This document shows, piece after piece, positions 9,924 to 19,434 of a stretch of DNA of 64,000 nt. Below the pieces are notes generated by a model. The model was not told the DNA's origin and did not search any database. It saw nothing but the letters and a program-made list of their open reading frames with translations. The stretch's first letter is position 1; each line of letters opens with the position of its first letter. The position numbers and the translations under genes are program-made. The stretch is from an uncultured Alteromonadaceae bacterium. Lineage in GTDB: Bacteria > Pseudomonadota > Gammaproteobacteria > Enterobacterales > Alteromonadaceae. The stretch covers positions 186,001 to 250,000 of the forward strand of contig CANLWS010000010.1 of NCBI GenBank assembly GCA_947494925.1, written 5' to 3'.

Positions 9924-10985
9924 ATGGAAGAGTGCCAAAACGACGGGATCTCCTATTGCGACTTGCCCCCGGTTGAACCCAGAAAACTGGATGACAATAT
10001 CGATCGTCATCGTGAATCTCTGATACGTTACATCGAAAAGAAATGGGTCAACCATACGATTTTACACTACTTTTTTATGCGCTCTCCGGCCAATCTGGTT
10101 GGCGCACCTGATCAGCTTCAGGCTTGTCGGGATGCCTTCGCTGAGTGGAAATCTCTGGACATAGGTCTCGAATTTGTAGAAGTCGACAGCGCAGCAGATG
10201 CAGAGATACGAATCGGCTTTGAACCTGGTGGTTCATGGTCTTATGTGGGTAGGGATAGCATTGACTTAGTGCCGGACAGAAACCAGCAGACCATGAATTT
10301 TGGATGGGACTTAACCACACCTTATGGACGTGACACTGCACTGCACGAAATTGGTCACGCATTAGGTTTTCCCCATGAACACCAAAACCCCAATGCCGGG
10401 ATTGTCTGGGATGAAGACAGGGTCTATAGCACCTTTGCCGGCTCGCCTAACTTTTGGAACAGAGAGCGCACCTTTCACAACATAATTCGTAAAATATCGC
10501 CACAGGCCGTAGCAGGATCGACTTGGGACAGGGATTCCGTTATGCATTATCAATTCCAGTCGGGATTAATACTGGAACCAGCGGAATTCAGGAATAGTCC
10601 TTTAATACCGAAAGCAGGATTGTCCGAGATGGATAAAGCGGAAATCCGTAAGTTTTATCCGCCTAAAAGCCCGGTTCGGTGGCCTCTTTTGGAACCCTTT
10701 TTGTCACATAGGTTAGATATTCAACCAGGTGAACAAATCGACTTCACCATTGAGCCAGACATCAGTCGTCAATATACCATGCAGACATTTGGTGGAATGG
10801 ACACAGTGATGGTGCTATTTGAAGATGATAACGGCGAGCCTATTTTTCTGGCTGGTGATGATGACAGTGGGTCTAAATACAACGCCAAAATAGAGTTGCG
10901 TCTGATCAAAGGTCGTACCTACTATCTGAGATTACGTTTATACAGTGCCGGTGCATCTGGCAGTGGTGGAGTCATGTTGTGGTAA
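9924..10985 (+). CDS. Astacin-like zinc metalloprotease (M12-type)
   Basis: Predicted zinc-dependent endopeptidase. The extended zinc motif HEIGHALGFPHEH lies at residues 141-153 (ligands H141, H145, H151, catalytic E142), and a Met-turn SVMHY at 205-209, as in astacin-like metzincins. After about residue 240 comes a beta-rich domain resembling bacterial pre-peptidase C-terminal domains (DTVMVLFEDDNGEPIFLAGD). The protein starts MEECQNDGISY with no signal peptide or pro-region, which is odd for an enzyme that is usually secreted. A good ribosome site (AGAAGGA) precedes the ATG. The gene stands alone, between npr and mgtE, with its own terminator downstream. The substrate is unknown. Confidence 0.8.
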   Translation: MEECQNDGISYCDLPPVEPRKLDDNIDRHRESLIRYIEKKWVNHTILHYFFMRSPANLVGAPDQLQACRDAFAEWKSLDIGLEFVEVDSAADAEIRIGFEPGGSWSYVGRDSIDLVPDRNQQTMNFGWDLTTPYGRDTALHEIGHALGFPHEHQNPNAGIVWDEDRVYSTFAGSPNFWNRERTFHNIIRKISPQAVAGSTWDRDSVMHYQFQSGLILEPAEFRNSPLIPKAGLSEMDKAEIRKFYPPKSPVRWPLLEPFLSHRLDIQPGEQIDFTIEPDISRQYTMQTFGGMDTVMVLFEDDNGEPIFLAGDDDSGSKYNAKIELRLIKGRTYYLRLRLYSAGASGSGGVMLW

Positions 10986-11014
10986 ACCTGGTGAAGTAGT
11001 TTGAATAATCCCTG

Positions 11015-11050
11015 AAGCCGGATCGCAGCATGAATGATCCGGCTTTATTA
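11015..11050 (+). terminator. Rho-independent terminator after the metalloprotease gene
   Basis: Perfect 10-bp stem AAGCCGGATC / GATCCGGCTT with an 11-nt loop, followed by TATTA. It lies 30 bp after the metalloprotease stop. The T-run is short, so termination may be partial. Confidence 0.7.
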
Positions 11051-11182
11051 TGCCACTTTAGCAACTATCGAAGAAACATCTCGTCTTTTTGCCCTTCCTG
11101 ACCAGATAATTGCTGATCTCATATGCGGGTTCCTCTAAACTAATAGGAATCAACAAGTTGCGCCTTTCCAGGATTTTCTTCC

Positions 11183-12541
11183 ATGGCAGAAGCTGTAGAA
11201 ACCAAATATGCACAAAGCCAATTGCAAGCGATAAGCGAGTCGCTAGCTAGTGGCATGTTTGTGCATGTCAGGAAACGCCTGCTAAGTATGCCAGCTTGTG
11301 ACATCGCTTTATTGTTGGAGTCCAGTCCAAGCAAATCACGTACAGAATTGTGGCAACTCATCGACGCCGACTTTCATGGGGACGTGTTAGAAGAACTATC
11401 TGAAGATGTGCGAAACGGTATTATCCGCCAGATGGTGCCAGAGAAGGTCGTGGATGCACTGGAGGATATGGACACCGATGACCTGGCTGAGACCCTGAGC
11501 GGGTTGCCAGTGTCTGTTTCACAGGATGTTCTGCAATCCATGGATGAGCAAGATAGGCAGCGAGCCGAAAAAGCGCTCTCCTATGGCGAAGACACAGCCG
11601 GTTTTATCATGAACACAGATACCATCACCTTAAGGTCTGATGTATCTGTGGATGTGATATTGCGCTATTTGCGATTGAAGGGCGACTTACCCAGTGGCAC
11701 CGACACCTTCTACGTGGTGAGCAGAAATGACAGATTGATTGGAACAGTTCCTGTCACGAAATTGATTACCGCAAACCCCGAAGTCACAGTGGAAGAAATC
11801 ATGGACGAGGAGGCAGAAGCCATCCCCGTTGATATGTCTGACAGTGAAGTTGCCAAACTGTTTGAACGTTACGATTGGTTGTCTGCCCCTGTTGTTGACG
11901 AAAACGAGCACCTGGTGGGCCGAATTACTATTGACGATGTGGTTGATATCATTCGCGAAGATGCTGAACACTCTATGATGAGTATGGCTGGTCTTGATGA
12001 CGAAGAAGACACCTTCGCCCCTGTGGTTAAAAGTACTCAGCGCAGATCCATCTGGCTTGGCGTGAATCTGGTTACAGCCTTAATGGCTGCGGCTGTGAGT
12101 GATCTTTTTGAAGCTACATTAAGCCAGATGGCAGTACTGGCAATATTGAATACCATAGTCCCAAGCATGGGCGGCGTGGCGGGCAACCAGACGCTGACTC
12201 TGGTGATCCGTGGCATGGCGTTAGGGCACGTAAGTCAGAGTAATTCCCGTTGGCTGGTAAGCAAAGAATTGGCAATTGGTTTTTTTAATGGGCTTATTTG
12301 GGCAACCTTGATTGCGTCAGTAATAGCACTTTGGAAGCAAGATTTTATGTTGGGTGCTGTGATCGCCTTTGCCATGATGATCAATATGATTGCTGCCGGT
12401 CTTGCGGGAGCTACCTTGCCAATAATCATGAAAAAAATGAAAATTGATCCGGCCCTTGCGGGCAGTGTTATCCTCACAACAATCACTGATGTAGTCGGTA
12501 TTTTTGCTTTTCTGGGTACTGCCACATTGTTGTTAATTTAA
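11183..12541 (+). CDS. mgtE: Magnesium transporter MgtE
   Basis: Homodimeric Mg2+ channel whose cytoplasmic domains close the pore when magnesium is plentiful. The 452 residues show the N-terminal superhelical domain (about 1-130), tandem CBS domains (about 135-260), a connecting helix, and five C-terminal membrane segments from about residue 285. The pore region includes PSMGGVAGNQTLTLVIRGMA. Length is typical. No M-box-like riboswitch could be recognised in the 130 bp upstream. Confidence 0.93.
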   Translation: MAEAVETKYAQSQLQAISESLASGMFVHVRKRLLSMPACDIALLLESSPSKSRTELWQLIDADFHGDVLEELSEDVRNGIIRQMVPEKVVDALEDMDTDDLAETLSGLPVSVSQDVLQSMDEQDRQRAEKALSYGEDTAGFIMNTDTITLRSDVSVDVILRYLRLKGDLPSGTDTFYVVSRNDRLIGTVPVTKLITANPEVTVEEIMDEEAEAIPVDMSDSEVAKLFERYDWLSAPVVDENEHLVGRITIDDVVDIIREDAEHSMMSMAGLDDEEDTFAPVVKSTQRRSIWLGVNLVTALMAAAVSDLFEATLSQMAVLAILNTIVPSMGGVAGNQTLTLVIRGMALGHVSQSNSRWLVSKELAIGFFNGLIWATLIASVIALWKQDFMLGAVIAFAMMINMIAAGLAGATLPIIMKKMKIDPALAGSVILTTITDVVGIFAFLGTATLLLI

Positions 12542-12572
12542 CCTTCAGTACCCGAGTAGCCGCAGCATCAAC

Positions 12573-13418
12573 GTGATACAACTTGCCTCTTTTACCTTCC
12601 TGGCGCTGCTGGCATTCGCAGCAAACTCAATCCTCTGTCGGCTGGCTCTGGCCAACGAATTGATCGATCCTGCCAGTTTCACGATACTGAGACTGGCCTC
12701 AGGTGCATTGACATTGACTATTCTTATCTGTCTGCGCTCTGGGCCTAAGATTTTCCGGGAAAAAAAAGCAGGCAACCTCGTGTCTGCCTTGGCATTATTT
12801 GTCTACGCTGCTGGCTTTTCTTTTGCGTACGTCTGGTTGGATACGGGCACAGGTGCGCTTATCTTATTCGCCAGTGTTCAGCTCAGTATGATAACCATTA
12901 GTTTATTTTACGGGCATAAATTCAGATTTCAGGAGTGGGCTGGAATGCTGATTGCACTGACGGGATTTATTTATCTCGTACTACCGGGGGTCAGTGCACC
13001 TTCGCTGTCAGGAGCGCTTTTAATGACACTGGCTGGCATTGCCTGGGGTGTTTACAGTGTTAAAGGGAAGTTATCAACCGATGCCCTGCTGGATACCTCA
13101 GGAAATTTTCTCCGCACTTTACCTTTATTGCTGCTTTTGATCCCTCTTGTTGATCCTGGAAACTGGCAATGGCAAGGTGGATTCTATGCTCTCTTGTCAG
13201 GTGTGATTGCGTCTGGGCTTGGCTATGCCATCTGGTACAGTGTACTGCCTAAATTATCTGCAAGCATAGCGGCAGTAAGTCAGTTATGTGTTCCTGTTGT
13301 GGCGGCAATAGGTGGACTTATTTTAGTGAATGAATACCCGGACTCAAGGCTCATTATTGCTTCAATTATTATCCTTGGTGGGATAGCTTTGGTGACTTTT
13401 ACCAAATCACCTTCCTGA
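12573..13418 (+). CDS. EamA/DMT-family membrane transporter
   Basis: Ten-helix drug/metabolite-transporter-type permease of 281 residues made of two EamA repeats. Most helices are visible as hydrophobic runs (for example LASFTFLALLAFAANSILCR at the start and LIIASIIILGGIALVTFT at the end). The start is a GTG at 12573, 31 bp after mgtE, so the two may be co-transcribed. The substrate cannot be told from sequence; family members export amino acids, nucleosides or other metabolites. Confidence 0.85.
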   Translation: MIQLASFTFLALLAFAANSILCRLALANELIDPASFTILRLASGALTLTILICLRSGPKIFREKKAGNLVSALALFVYAAGFSFAYVWLDTGTGALILFASVQLSMITISLFYGHKFRFQEWAGMLIALTGFIYLVLPGVSAPSLSGALLMTLAGIAWGVYSVKGKLSTDALLDTSGNFLRTLPLLLLLIPLVDPGNWQWQGGFYALLSGVIASGLGYAIWYSVLPKLSASIAAVSQLCVPVVAAIGGLILVNEYPDSRLIIASIIILGGIALVTFTKSPS

Positions 13419-13537
13419 CGTCACTGCTAAATTTAAGAAACTACACTTTAACGGCAGACTAGGAGTAGTCACTCAGTCACTATTGATTGAGAATAAAAGT
13501 GTTACACTTAACACACAAAGTAGCTAAATCGATATGT

Positions 13538-16222
13538 ATGCGAACACTCTTTAACAGAAAACTTATCCTGAGCAGCATTTTTCTGATCGTTCCCTTATGC
13601 CTGTTGATTATCTCGGAATATTACTTTGAATCTGTCAGACAAAATAACACTTCATTTCATACTTTTACCTTTAGCAAATCAAAGGACGAAAATAGCGATA
13701 AACAAATATCAAACATTCCCAATAACGCTGTCATTGAGCGCGTGTTTATTACCGGCTTCTTCTCAGACTGGTCGACTAACAACCCATTCTTCGAATTGCA
13801 GGCCAATGGGCCTGATAGCTGGCGAAAGTCGTTTCAGCTGCCTCCCGGTGACATACAATATAAATTTATTGTATTCATTGCAGGACAAGACTCTCCGATC
13901 TGGATAGAAGATCCGACCAACTCGAACCAAGTCAGTGACTCACATGGCGGCGTTAATTCAGTTGTGTCTATTCCCGATTATGCTTTCTATGAACTCGTTG
14001 TGCAGATTGTATTACTGGTTACTATTGTTTTCGTTTTTACCTATCTTTGCTTACTTAAATTACTTAGTTGGCTGATAAACCGCAAAATGCCGATCAGTCA
14101 AAAAATCGTCTTTGTCACAATGCTAATCTTGTTTACCACTAACGGTTTTATGGTGTTTTACCAGGTTTACGAAAGCAGGAATTTAGTTAAACAAGGTATC
14201 ATTGATTCGGTACACACGCTGCACCTGAGTTTAGTATCTGATGGTGTGGAATTTTCAGTATTGGAAAATCAAAAAGAAACGCTGGGCAATAGCCTTAAAG
14301 ATCTGCTGTGGCAAGCAATAACGCGAGTGGAAAAAGCCCAACGCTCGGTTTTTCAGATCACGATTTCCGATGTGGCAGTGTTTGATGAACAACTTCAGTT
14401 GGTGCATGTTCAAAACCGCGAACAGAACAACGGGTTACAGGCATTGCGCGCCGAAACAGCTGGCTTCAGCAATGAAAGAGACTACTACCTAGAAGGTGTA
14501 TTTCAGCCTTTACTCGAAGAAGCCAAGCTGCATAAGAACATGTACGGCATTTCTGTTAGCCACCCTGGCGAAAAGATTAAAGCCATTGAGACATTTGAAA
14601 CCCGCTGGGCCAGAGTCGCACTGGGCTTCAGTAATCTGATGTTGCCAATAGAGGATAAAGGCCAGCTCCAGGGCTACTATGCCGTGGCTATTCAGGTGAA
14701 GCTGTTTGGTCAGGAAATCCAGCGAATTGTATTGCTTAATTTGATGTTAGTAAGCCTTATTTTGTTGATGAGCTTGCTTCTGCTTCGCAGTGTTGGTCGT
14801 GTTATGACAGCGAATCTTGATAAGCTTATTCAATGGTCAAAAAGAATCAATCAGGGTGATCTTGACACTCAGGTAAAAGTAGAAACCCAGGACGAAATAC
14901 AAACGCTTGCTGAACATTTTGCCGAGATGCAGAAGTCCCTCAAGCACAGCTTTGACAAAATCGAAGAGCAAAATACCAAACTTAACAAAGCAGCCTACTT
15001 TGACTTGCAAACGGGACTGCCCAACCGTCGTAAATTGATCCAGGATTTATCCTATTTCAAAACAGGGTCACTGGTGCTGTTCGAACTCAAAGAATATATG
15101 CAGATGCAGGATTTTCTGGGCGATACAATAGCTACAGAATTGATTAATTCCGTGGTCACAAGACTTCAACAAGCCATTGATTCCACGATACAAGCTTCCC
15201 TTTACCGAGTTGCCCCTAATCAACTTTGTCTCGCCTTAAGCGGCATCGCGAACAATGTCACCCTAAAAACTGTTGCTTCAAATATCAATGAGAGCATTGA
15301 AAATCAGCCATTTCAGATTGCTCAGATTAGCTTGCGATTATCGTGCGTATCAGGATTGTGTTCTGCTGAACACTTTTTTGAACTCGCTGAGGTTCAATAT
15401 GATCGGGTTCAATTGGCGCTTCAGATAGCCAAGCAGACACAACAAAAGATCGCTTTTTACCAACCCAGTATGGATAAAGGCTCTACTTTGGAGCGCAATC
15501 TCGAAATAATACAAACGATTCGGGATGCGATTCGGGACAACAGGATTTTGCCTTTTTTCCAACCCATAGTGTCCGCTCATGATTGTCAGGTGGTCGCTTA
15601 TGAGTGTCTTGTCAGAATCAAACAGGAACCTGGGATTATCCTTGCCCCAAATTCATTTCTACCTGCTGCCAAACAATCAGGCCTGTACCAATCCATCAGC
15701 CACATAATGTTTGATAAATGTCTTGCTGTGGCAAAAAAATTGGATACAGCCATTACACTGAATTTGTCTGCTCAGGACACTGAAAACTCCCAGTCCAGAT
15801 CACACATATTGGCGCTTTTGCGCGAACACAGAGATATTACCGACAAAGTCACACTGGAAATCACCGAAACAGATCAAATTGATGATTATGAGCAAATGAA
15901 AAGTTTTGTCGACGAAGTCAAAGAGCTAGGTTGCAGGATCGCACTGGACGATTTTGGTGCTGGCTACTCAAACTTCACCCACCTGTTGAGCCTCAATATT
16001 GATTACATAAAAATTGACGGAAGCCTGATCAAGAATATAGACACAGAAACCAATGCAATGAAAATCAGTCAGGCGATTGTCGAATGCGCCAGATCTTTAG
16101 GTATTCAGACCGTCGCTGAATACGTCCACAGTGAAAAAATATACCAGATCACCAAACAACTTGGCGTGGACTTCTGCCAGGGATATTACTTTGGCGCTCC
16201 GCAGGAAAAGTTGTCTGATTAG
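13538..16222 (+). CDS. Membrane sensor with periplasmic CBM48-like domain, HAMP, degenerate GGDEF and EAL domains
   Basis: Likely c-di-GMP phosphodiesterase or signalling protein, 894 residues from the ATG at 13538 (a TTG at 13487 would add 17). Order: membrane helix (about 9-25); periplasmic glycogen/starch-binding-like beta domain (about 62-145: RVFITGFFSDW, FQLPPGDIQYKF, WIEDPTNSN); two helices (151-180, 188-210); a second periplasmic sensor (about 215-405); a helix; HAMP (about 420-475); GGDEF (about 487-640); EAL (about 660-888). The GGDEF signature is replaced by APNQL, so cyclase activity is unlikely. The EAL domain keeps main metal and catalytic residues (E of YECLVRI, NLSAQD, LEITE, DDFGAGYSN, KIDGS, QTVAE, QGYYFG), though ECL replaces EAL and AEYVH replaces AEGVE. 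It resembles the CsrD architecture and could act that way instead. Confidence 0.82.
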   Translation: MRTLFNRKLILSSIFLIVPLCLLIISEYYFESVRQNNTSFHTFTFSKSKDENSDKQISNIPNNAVIERVFITGFFSDWSTNNPFFELQANGPDSWRKSFQLPPGDIQYKFIVFIAGQDSPIWIEDPTNSNQVSDSHGGVNSVVSIPDYAFYELVVQIVLLVTIVFVFTYLCLLKLLSWLINRKMPISQKIVFVTMLILFTTNGFMVFYQVYESRNLVKQGIIDSVHTLHLSLVSDGVEFSVLENQKETLGNSLKDLLWQAITRVEKAQRSVFQITISDVAVFDEQLQLVHVQNREQNNGLQALRAETAGFSNERDYYLEGVFQPLLEEAKLHKNMYGISVSHPGEKIKAIETFETRWARVALGFSNLMLPIEDKGQLQGYYAVAIQVKLFGQEIQRIVLLNLMLVSLILLMSLLLLRSVGRVMTANLDKLIQWSKRINQGDLDTQVKVETQDEIQTLAEHFAEMQKSLKHSFDKIEEQNTKLNKAAYFDLQTGLPNRRKLIQDLSYFKTGSLVLFELKEYMQMQDFLGDTIATELINSVVTRLQQAIDSTIQASLYRVAPNQLCLALSGIANNVTLKTVASNINESIENQPFQIAQISLRLSCVSGLCSAEHFFELAEVQYDRVQLALQIAKQTQQKIAFYQPSMDKGSTLERNLEIIQTIRDAIRDNRILPFFQPIVSAHDCQVVAYECLVRIKQEPGIILAPNSFLPAAKQSGLYQSISHIMFDKCLAVAKKLDTAITLNLSAQDTENSQSRSHILALLREHRDITDKVTLEITETDQIDDYEQMKSFVDEVKELGCRIALDDFGAGYSNFTHLLSLNIDYIKIDGSLIKNIDTETNAMKISQAIVECARSLGIQTVAEYVHSEKIYQITKQLGVDFCQGYYFGAPQEKLSD
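16193..16222 (+). repeat. Direct repeat, copy 1 (3' end of the EAL gene)
   Basis: The last 30 bases of the EAL gene, coding for GAPQEKLSD and the stop, recur at 18216-18245 with 27 of 30 bases identical. Weaker similarity continues about 15-20 bases past the stop in both copies. Confidence 0.85.
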
Positions 16223-16415
16223 TTTCGTTGTGGCCTTAATCTGGGGAACCGCTAGTTGCAGTTAAGTAGATTATCTCCCCCCTAAAACAACTAAAGTGTT
16301 ATGATTTTCCTTTAGTCAAAATATATCAAAACAACATCTTGATCTTTCTGAGCAGCAGACTTCACACGTGTCAATTTACGATAGCAAATTTCAGCAAAGG
16401 TTTTTTGGGGTGCCT

Positions 16416-18212
16416 ATGAAAACCTTTTTACTTTTTCTTGGGAGTCTGTTCCTTTGCTGCTTCCAGACAGTCGCACAAACTAGCTCAACAACTGAGTATG
16501 TGAATATCATTGATAGCATCAATGTAAGTGTTAACGATTGCCCAACATCGTCAATGATGGCAGAAATTGACCAACTTCTGACTGCAGCTGAATTGTCGCC
16601 ACAGGAACGTAATCACTTACTGGTGCAAAAATCCAATGGCTTGTCTTGCATCGGGCAACACCAACAATCCCTGGTAATTCTGAAATCGGTTCTTTCAGCT
16701 TCTCGTACAGAAGTACCGGAGGAAAGTTATGCTTCCGCACTTTTTTTGTATGGTCACCAGCTGCAAATTAACGAAAACATTTCAGGCTACGATATTCTTG
16801 ACGAAGGCTCGCCAACATTCTGCCGGTACTACTCTGAAGCTATCGTTTTATCAGAGGATAAATATGTTGAAGTTTATGTAAGAACAACGCTCGAATCGAT
16901 TATTCATTGTGAATCGGATGTGAGTAATACGGAGGAAAACCTCGCCACCCTTTATTTGATGCTGGAGAAATACCCTGCCAGTCAGAACACAAAGCTGGCC
17001 TATCATATTCGCGCTTCAATGGGACTGTTTTTCTCGCGCTTGGGACAAAACGATTTGGCCGCTGAACAGCACGAATTTGCACATTCTTTAGTACAAGACT
17101 TACCGGACACGGAAAGTAAAATGACACCACTTTACAATGTTATTTCCTCACATTTATGGGCGCGTAATTTAGATGTTGTAGAATCCAAATTGAGGGAATA
17201 TGAAAAAGCAAACCTCGCAATAAATACACCATTAACCAATGCAGATATGTTTCACCTTAAATCTGCATATTTTAATTCAATTGGTGATTATGAGGCGCTC
17301 AAACTGAGTTTGCTTAAATGGCAGGTATTTCTACCTGATGTGAGTGATTCAGCCATGCATGACGCGTATAAACTTTATGAGATGTCTTTATGTTACAACG
17401 AAAATAATCTCCCATGCCTTGAACGATTATTAAAAGAATTGACGACTAAGCGTAGTGTCGATTCATCCCTTTCAATAAGTTATGTCCGTGCCATTATTAG
17501 AGCATTGATTGCGTTAGACAGACCCACGGAGCTTCGAGCTGCATTTGAACGCTACATTTATTTGAACAATAAAAGTATTGCTAGCCAACAGAAATCTGCC
17601 CGTGTCCTAGGCGTTGCTCAAACACATGCAAAAGTTTTAAAATTGAGAGAAGTGATACAGCAAGAAGAGCGCTCGCATCGCATTACCCTATTATCAATTG
17701 TGCTCGGATCATTGTCATTAATCGGCATAGTCATTTGGGCTGCCAGAAGGCAATTTATACTTCAATTTGCTCATGATCCGTTGACCGGAACACTTAAAGA
17801 AACCATATTTATATCGCGATTAAAAGCACTACGAACGCCAACAAAAAATACAGTTCATATTGTTGGAGCATTCAATATCAACGAATTCAACAAGCTCAGC
17901 TCTGAATTTGGCCATAAGTCTGGTGACCTGGTTTTGGTTCACGTAGCTAATTTATTGCGCAGCTACACCAAAAAGCAGGACGTTTTGTGCCGAATGTCTA
18001 CATCCAGTTTTGGTGTGTGCTTGCCTGATGTTGATGAAAGCAATGCTCGTCAATTTATTGAGAAAATTAAAAGTGCAATCGAACATTCGGTTTGCTCTTC
18101 TGAATTTGGCGATGAAATTGAACTAGAAGTAAGCACTGCAATCTATTTAAGTGAAGAAAAAATTTCCGATCCAGAAGGTGCACTCAAACACCTACGTCGC
18201 TCATTTGACTAG
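16416..18212 (+). CDS. Secreted-helical-repeat membrane protein with degenerate GGDEF domain
   Basis: Membrane signalling protein of 598 residues from the ATG at 16416 (a GTG at 16368 would add 16). It has a signal peptide (MKTFLLFLGSLFLCCFQTVA), a periplasmic alpha-helical region of about 390 residues that looks like TPR-type repeats, one membrane helix (about 424-443: LLSIVLGSLSLIGIVIW), and a C-terminal GGDEF-fold domain (about 450-598: HDPLTGTLKETIF). The active-site GGDEF is STSSFG and the metal-binding residues are not conserved, so it should not make c-di-GMP; it may be a sensor or partner. It lies 190 bp after the EAL protein, in the same direction. The ligand is unknown. Confidence 0.78.
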   Translation: MKTFLLFLGSLFLCCFQTVAQTSSTTEYVNIIDSINVSVNDCPTSSMMAEIDQLLTAAELSPQERNHLLVQKSNGLSCIGQHQQSLVILKSVLSASRTEVPEESYASALFLYGHQLQINENISGYDILDEGSPTFCRYYSEAIVLSEDKYVEVYVRTTLESIIHCESDVSNTEENLATLYLMLEKYPASQNTKLAYHIRASMGLFFSRLGQNDLAAEQHEFAHSLVQDLPDTESKMTPLYNVISSHLWARNLDVVESKLREYEKANLAINTPLTNADMFHLKSAYFNSIGDYEALKLSLLKWQVFLPDVSDSAMHDAYKLYEMSLCYNENNLPCLERLLKELTTKRSVDSSLSISYVRAIIRALIALDRPTELRAAFERYIYLNNKSIASQQKSARVLGVAQTHAKVLKLREVIQQEERSHRITLLSIVLGSLSLIGIVIWAARRQFILQFAHDPLTGTLKETIFISRLKALRTPTKNTVHIVGAFNINEFNKLSSEFGHKSGDLVLVHVANLLRSYTKKQDVLCRMSTSSFGVCLPDVDESNARQFIEKIKSAIEHSVCSSEFGDEIELEVSTAIYLSEEKISDPEGALKHLRRSFD

Positions 18213-18215
18213 CAG

Positions 18216-18245
18216 GGCGCTCCGCAGGAGAACCTGTCTGATTAG
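18216..18245 (+). repeat. Direct repeat, copy 2 (relic of an EAL-gene 3' end)
   Basis: Second copy of the 16193-16222 segment, starting 4 bases after the amber stop of the GGDEF-fold gene and in the same frame. It would encode GAPQENLSD and a TAG stop, so even the peptide is preserved. It is not part of any complete gene and looks like a duplication relic or a recombination scar. Confidence 0.8.
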
Positions 18246-18257
18246 TGCCGTTCGGGG

Positions 18258-19421
18258 CTAATCCAGGATTTCTGAAGCGCCATCAGAGGCAGTACAGATA
18301 TACACTGTTTCTTTGTAGCCAGTTTCCTGAAAATAATGGGTTTCCAGTAATTGACGGGCCCCTTCAACCATGGAATGAGGAAGTAGGGCAACCACGCATC
18401 CACCAAATCCCCCCCCCGTCATCCTCACACCACCTTTGTCAGCGATAAATTCACCTAAAAGGGAGACAATGAAATCAATGGGTTTCACGGTGATCTCAAA
18501 ATCATCACGCATAGACTGGTGGGATTCAGCCATTAGCGATGAGAGTGTCTCATAATCTGCACTTTCCAACGCATCAGCGGCATCAAGCGTGCGTTTGTTT
18601 TCAGAAACAATATGATGAGCACGGCGGTAAACGACTTCGCTAAGCAAGGATTTTTTCTCATGCAAAGTGTCGAGGTCCACATCTCGTAGCGCTTTCACGC
18701 TCAGTAACCTGGCCGCTTCTTCACATTGCTCTCTACGGGTATTGTATTCGCTGTCTACCAATCCACGTTTCACATTGGAATTGATAATCATGACGGAGAG
18801 ATCCGTTGGCATATGGATAAGTTTGCTTTCCAGTGAACGGCAATCCAACAACAGCGCATTGTGCTCTGCGCCACAGGCACTGACCATCTGATCCATAATG
18901 CCGCAGTTACATCCAACAAATTGATTTTCTGCTTCCTGACCGTTCAGTGCTACCTCCTGTTTGCTGATAGGCAGTGAAAATAACCCTCTGAAAGTTTCAC
19001 CTATAGCGACTTCCAACGACGCTGAGGAACTCAGACCCGCGCCCTGAGGAACATTTCCCGTTACCAACATATCTGCGCCACCCAGAGTAAGGCCTCGCAT
19101 CTGTAAGTGCTTAATGACACCCCGAATATAATTGCTCCACAACTGAGTTTCGTGGGAAACGATATCTTCGTCGAGGGAAAACGTATCTCGTTCGTTGGCA
19201 TAATCGGCAGCAACAACAGTGACCTGATTGTCTTCTCTAGGCGTCACTGCGACAAGCGTCTGATAGTCAATAGCACAGGGCAGCACGAACCCATCATTGT
19301 AGTCAGTGTGTTCTCCTATCAGGTTGACTCTTCCAGGTGCCTGGAACACATGTTCGGGCTGCGCACCGAATTGAGATTCAAACTGATTTTTAAGTTCTTT
19401 CACAGCTGATTTACTGATCAT
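18258..19421 (-). CDS. galK: Galactokinase GalK
   Basis: Phosphorylates alpha-D-galactose at C1 in the Leloir pathway. The ATG at 19421 is preferred: it is preceded by AAAGGGTAGTGAG and gives [14 protein letters not shown] and a 387-residue protein, close to E. coli GalK (382). Motifs of the GHMP kinase family are present: galactose-binding [15 protein letters not shown] near residue 30, ATP-binding [15 protein letters not shown], and C-terminal [13 protein letters not shown]. The start lies 13 bp after the galT stop, so galTK forms one leftward unit. Confidence 0.95.
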   Translation of the reverse strand: MISKSAVKELKNQFESQFGAQPEHVFQAPGRVNLIGEHTDYNDGFVLPCAIDYQTLVAVTPREDNQVTVVAADYANERDTFSLDEDIVSHETQLWSNYIRGVIKHLQMRGLTLGGADMLVTGNVPQGAGLSSSASLEVAIGETFRGLFSLPISKQEVALNGQEAENQFVGCNCGIMDQMVSACGAEHNALLLDCRSLESKLIHMPTDLSVMIINSNVKRGLVDSEYNTRREQCEEAARLLSVKALRDVDLDTLHEKKSLLSEVVYRRAHHIVSENKRTLDAADALESADYETLSSLMAESHQSMRDDFEITVKPIDFIVSLLGEFIADKGGVRMTGGGFGGCVVALLPHSMVEGARQLLETHYFQETGYKETVYICTASDGASEILD

Positions 19422-19434
19422 CTCACTACCCTTT

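Noticed and set aside
11051-11182. Mg2+ riboswitch before mgtE
   Set aside because: No M-box-like helices could be traced in the 130-bp gap.
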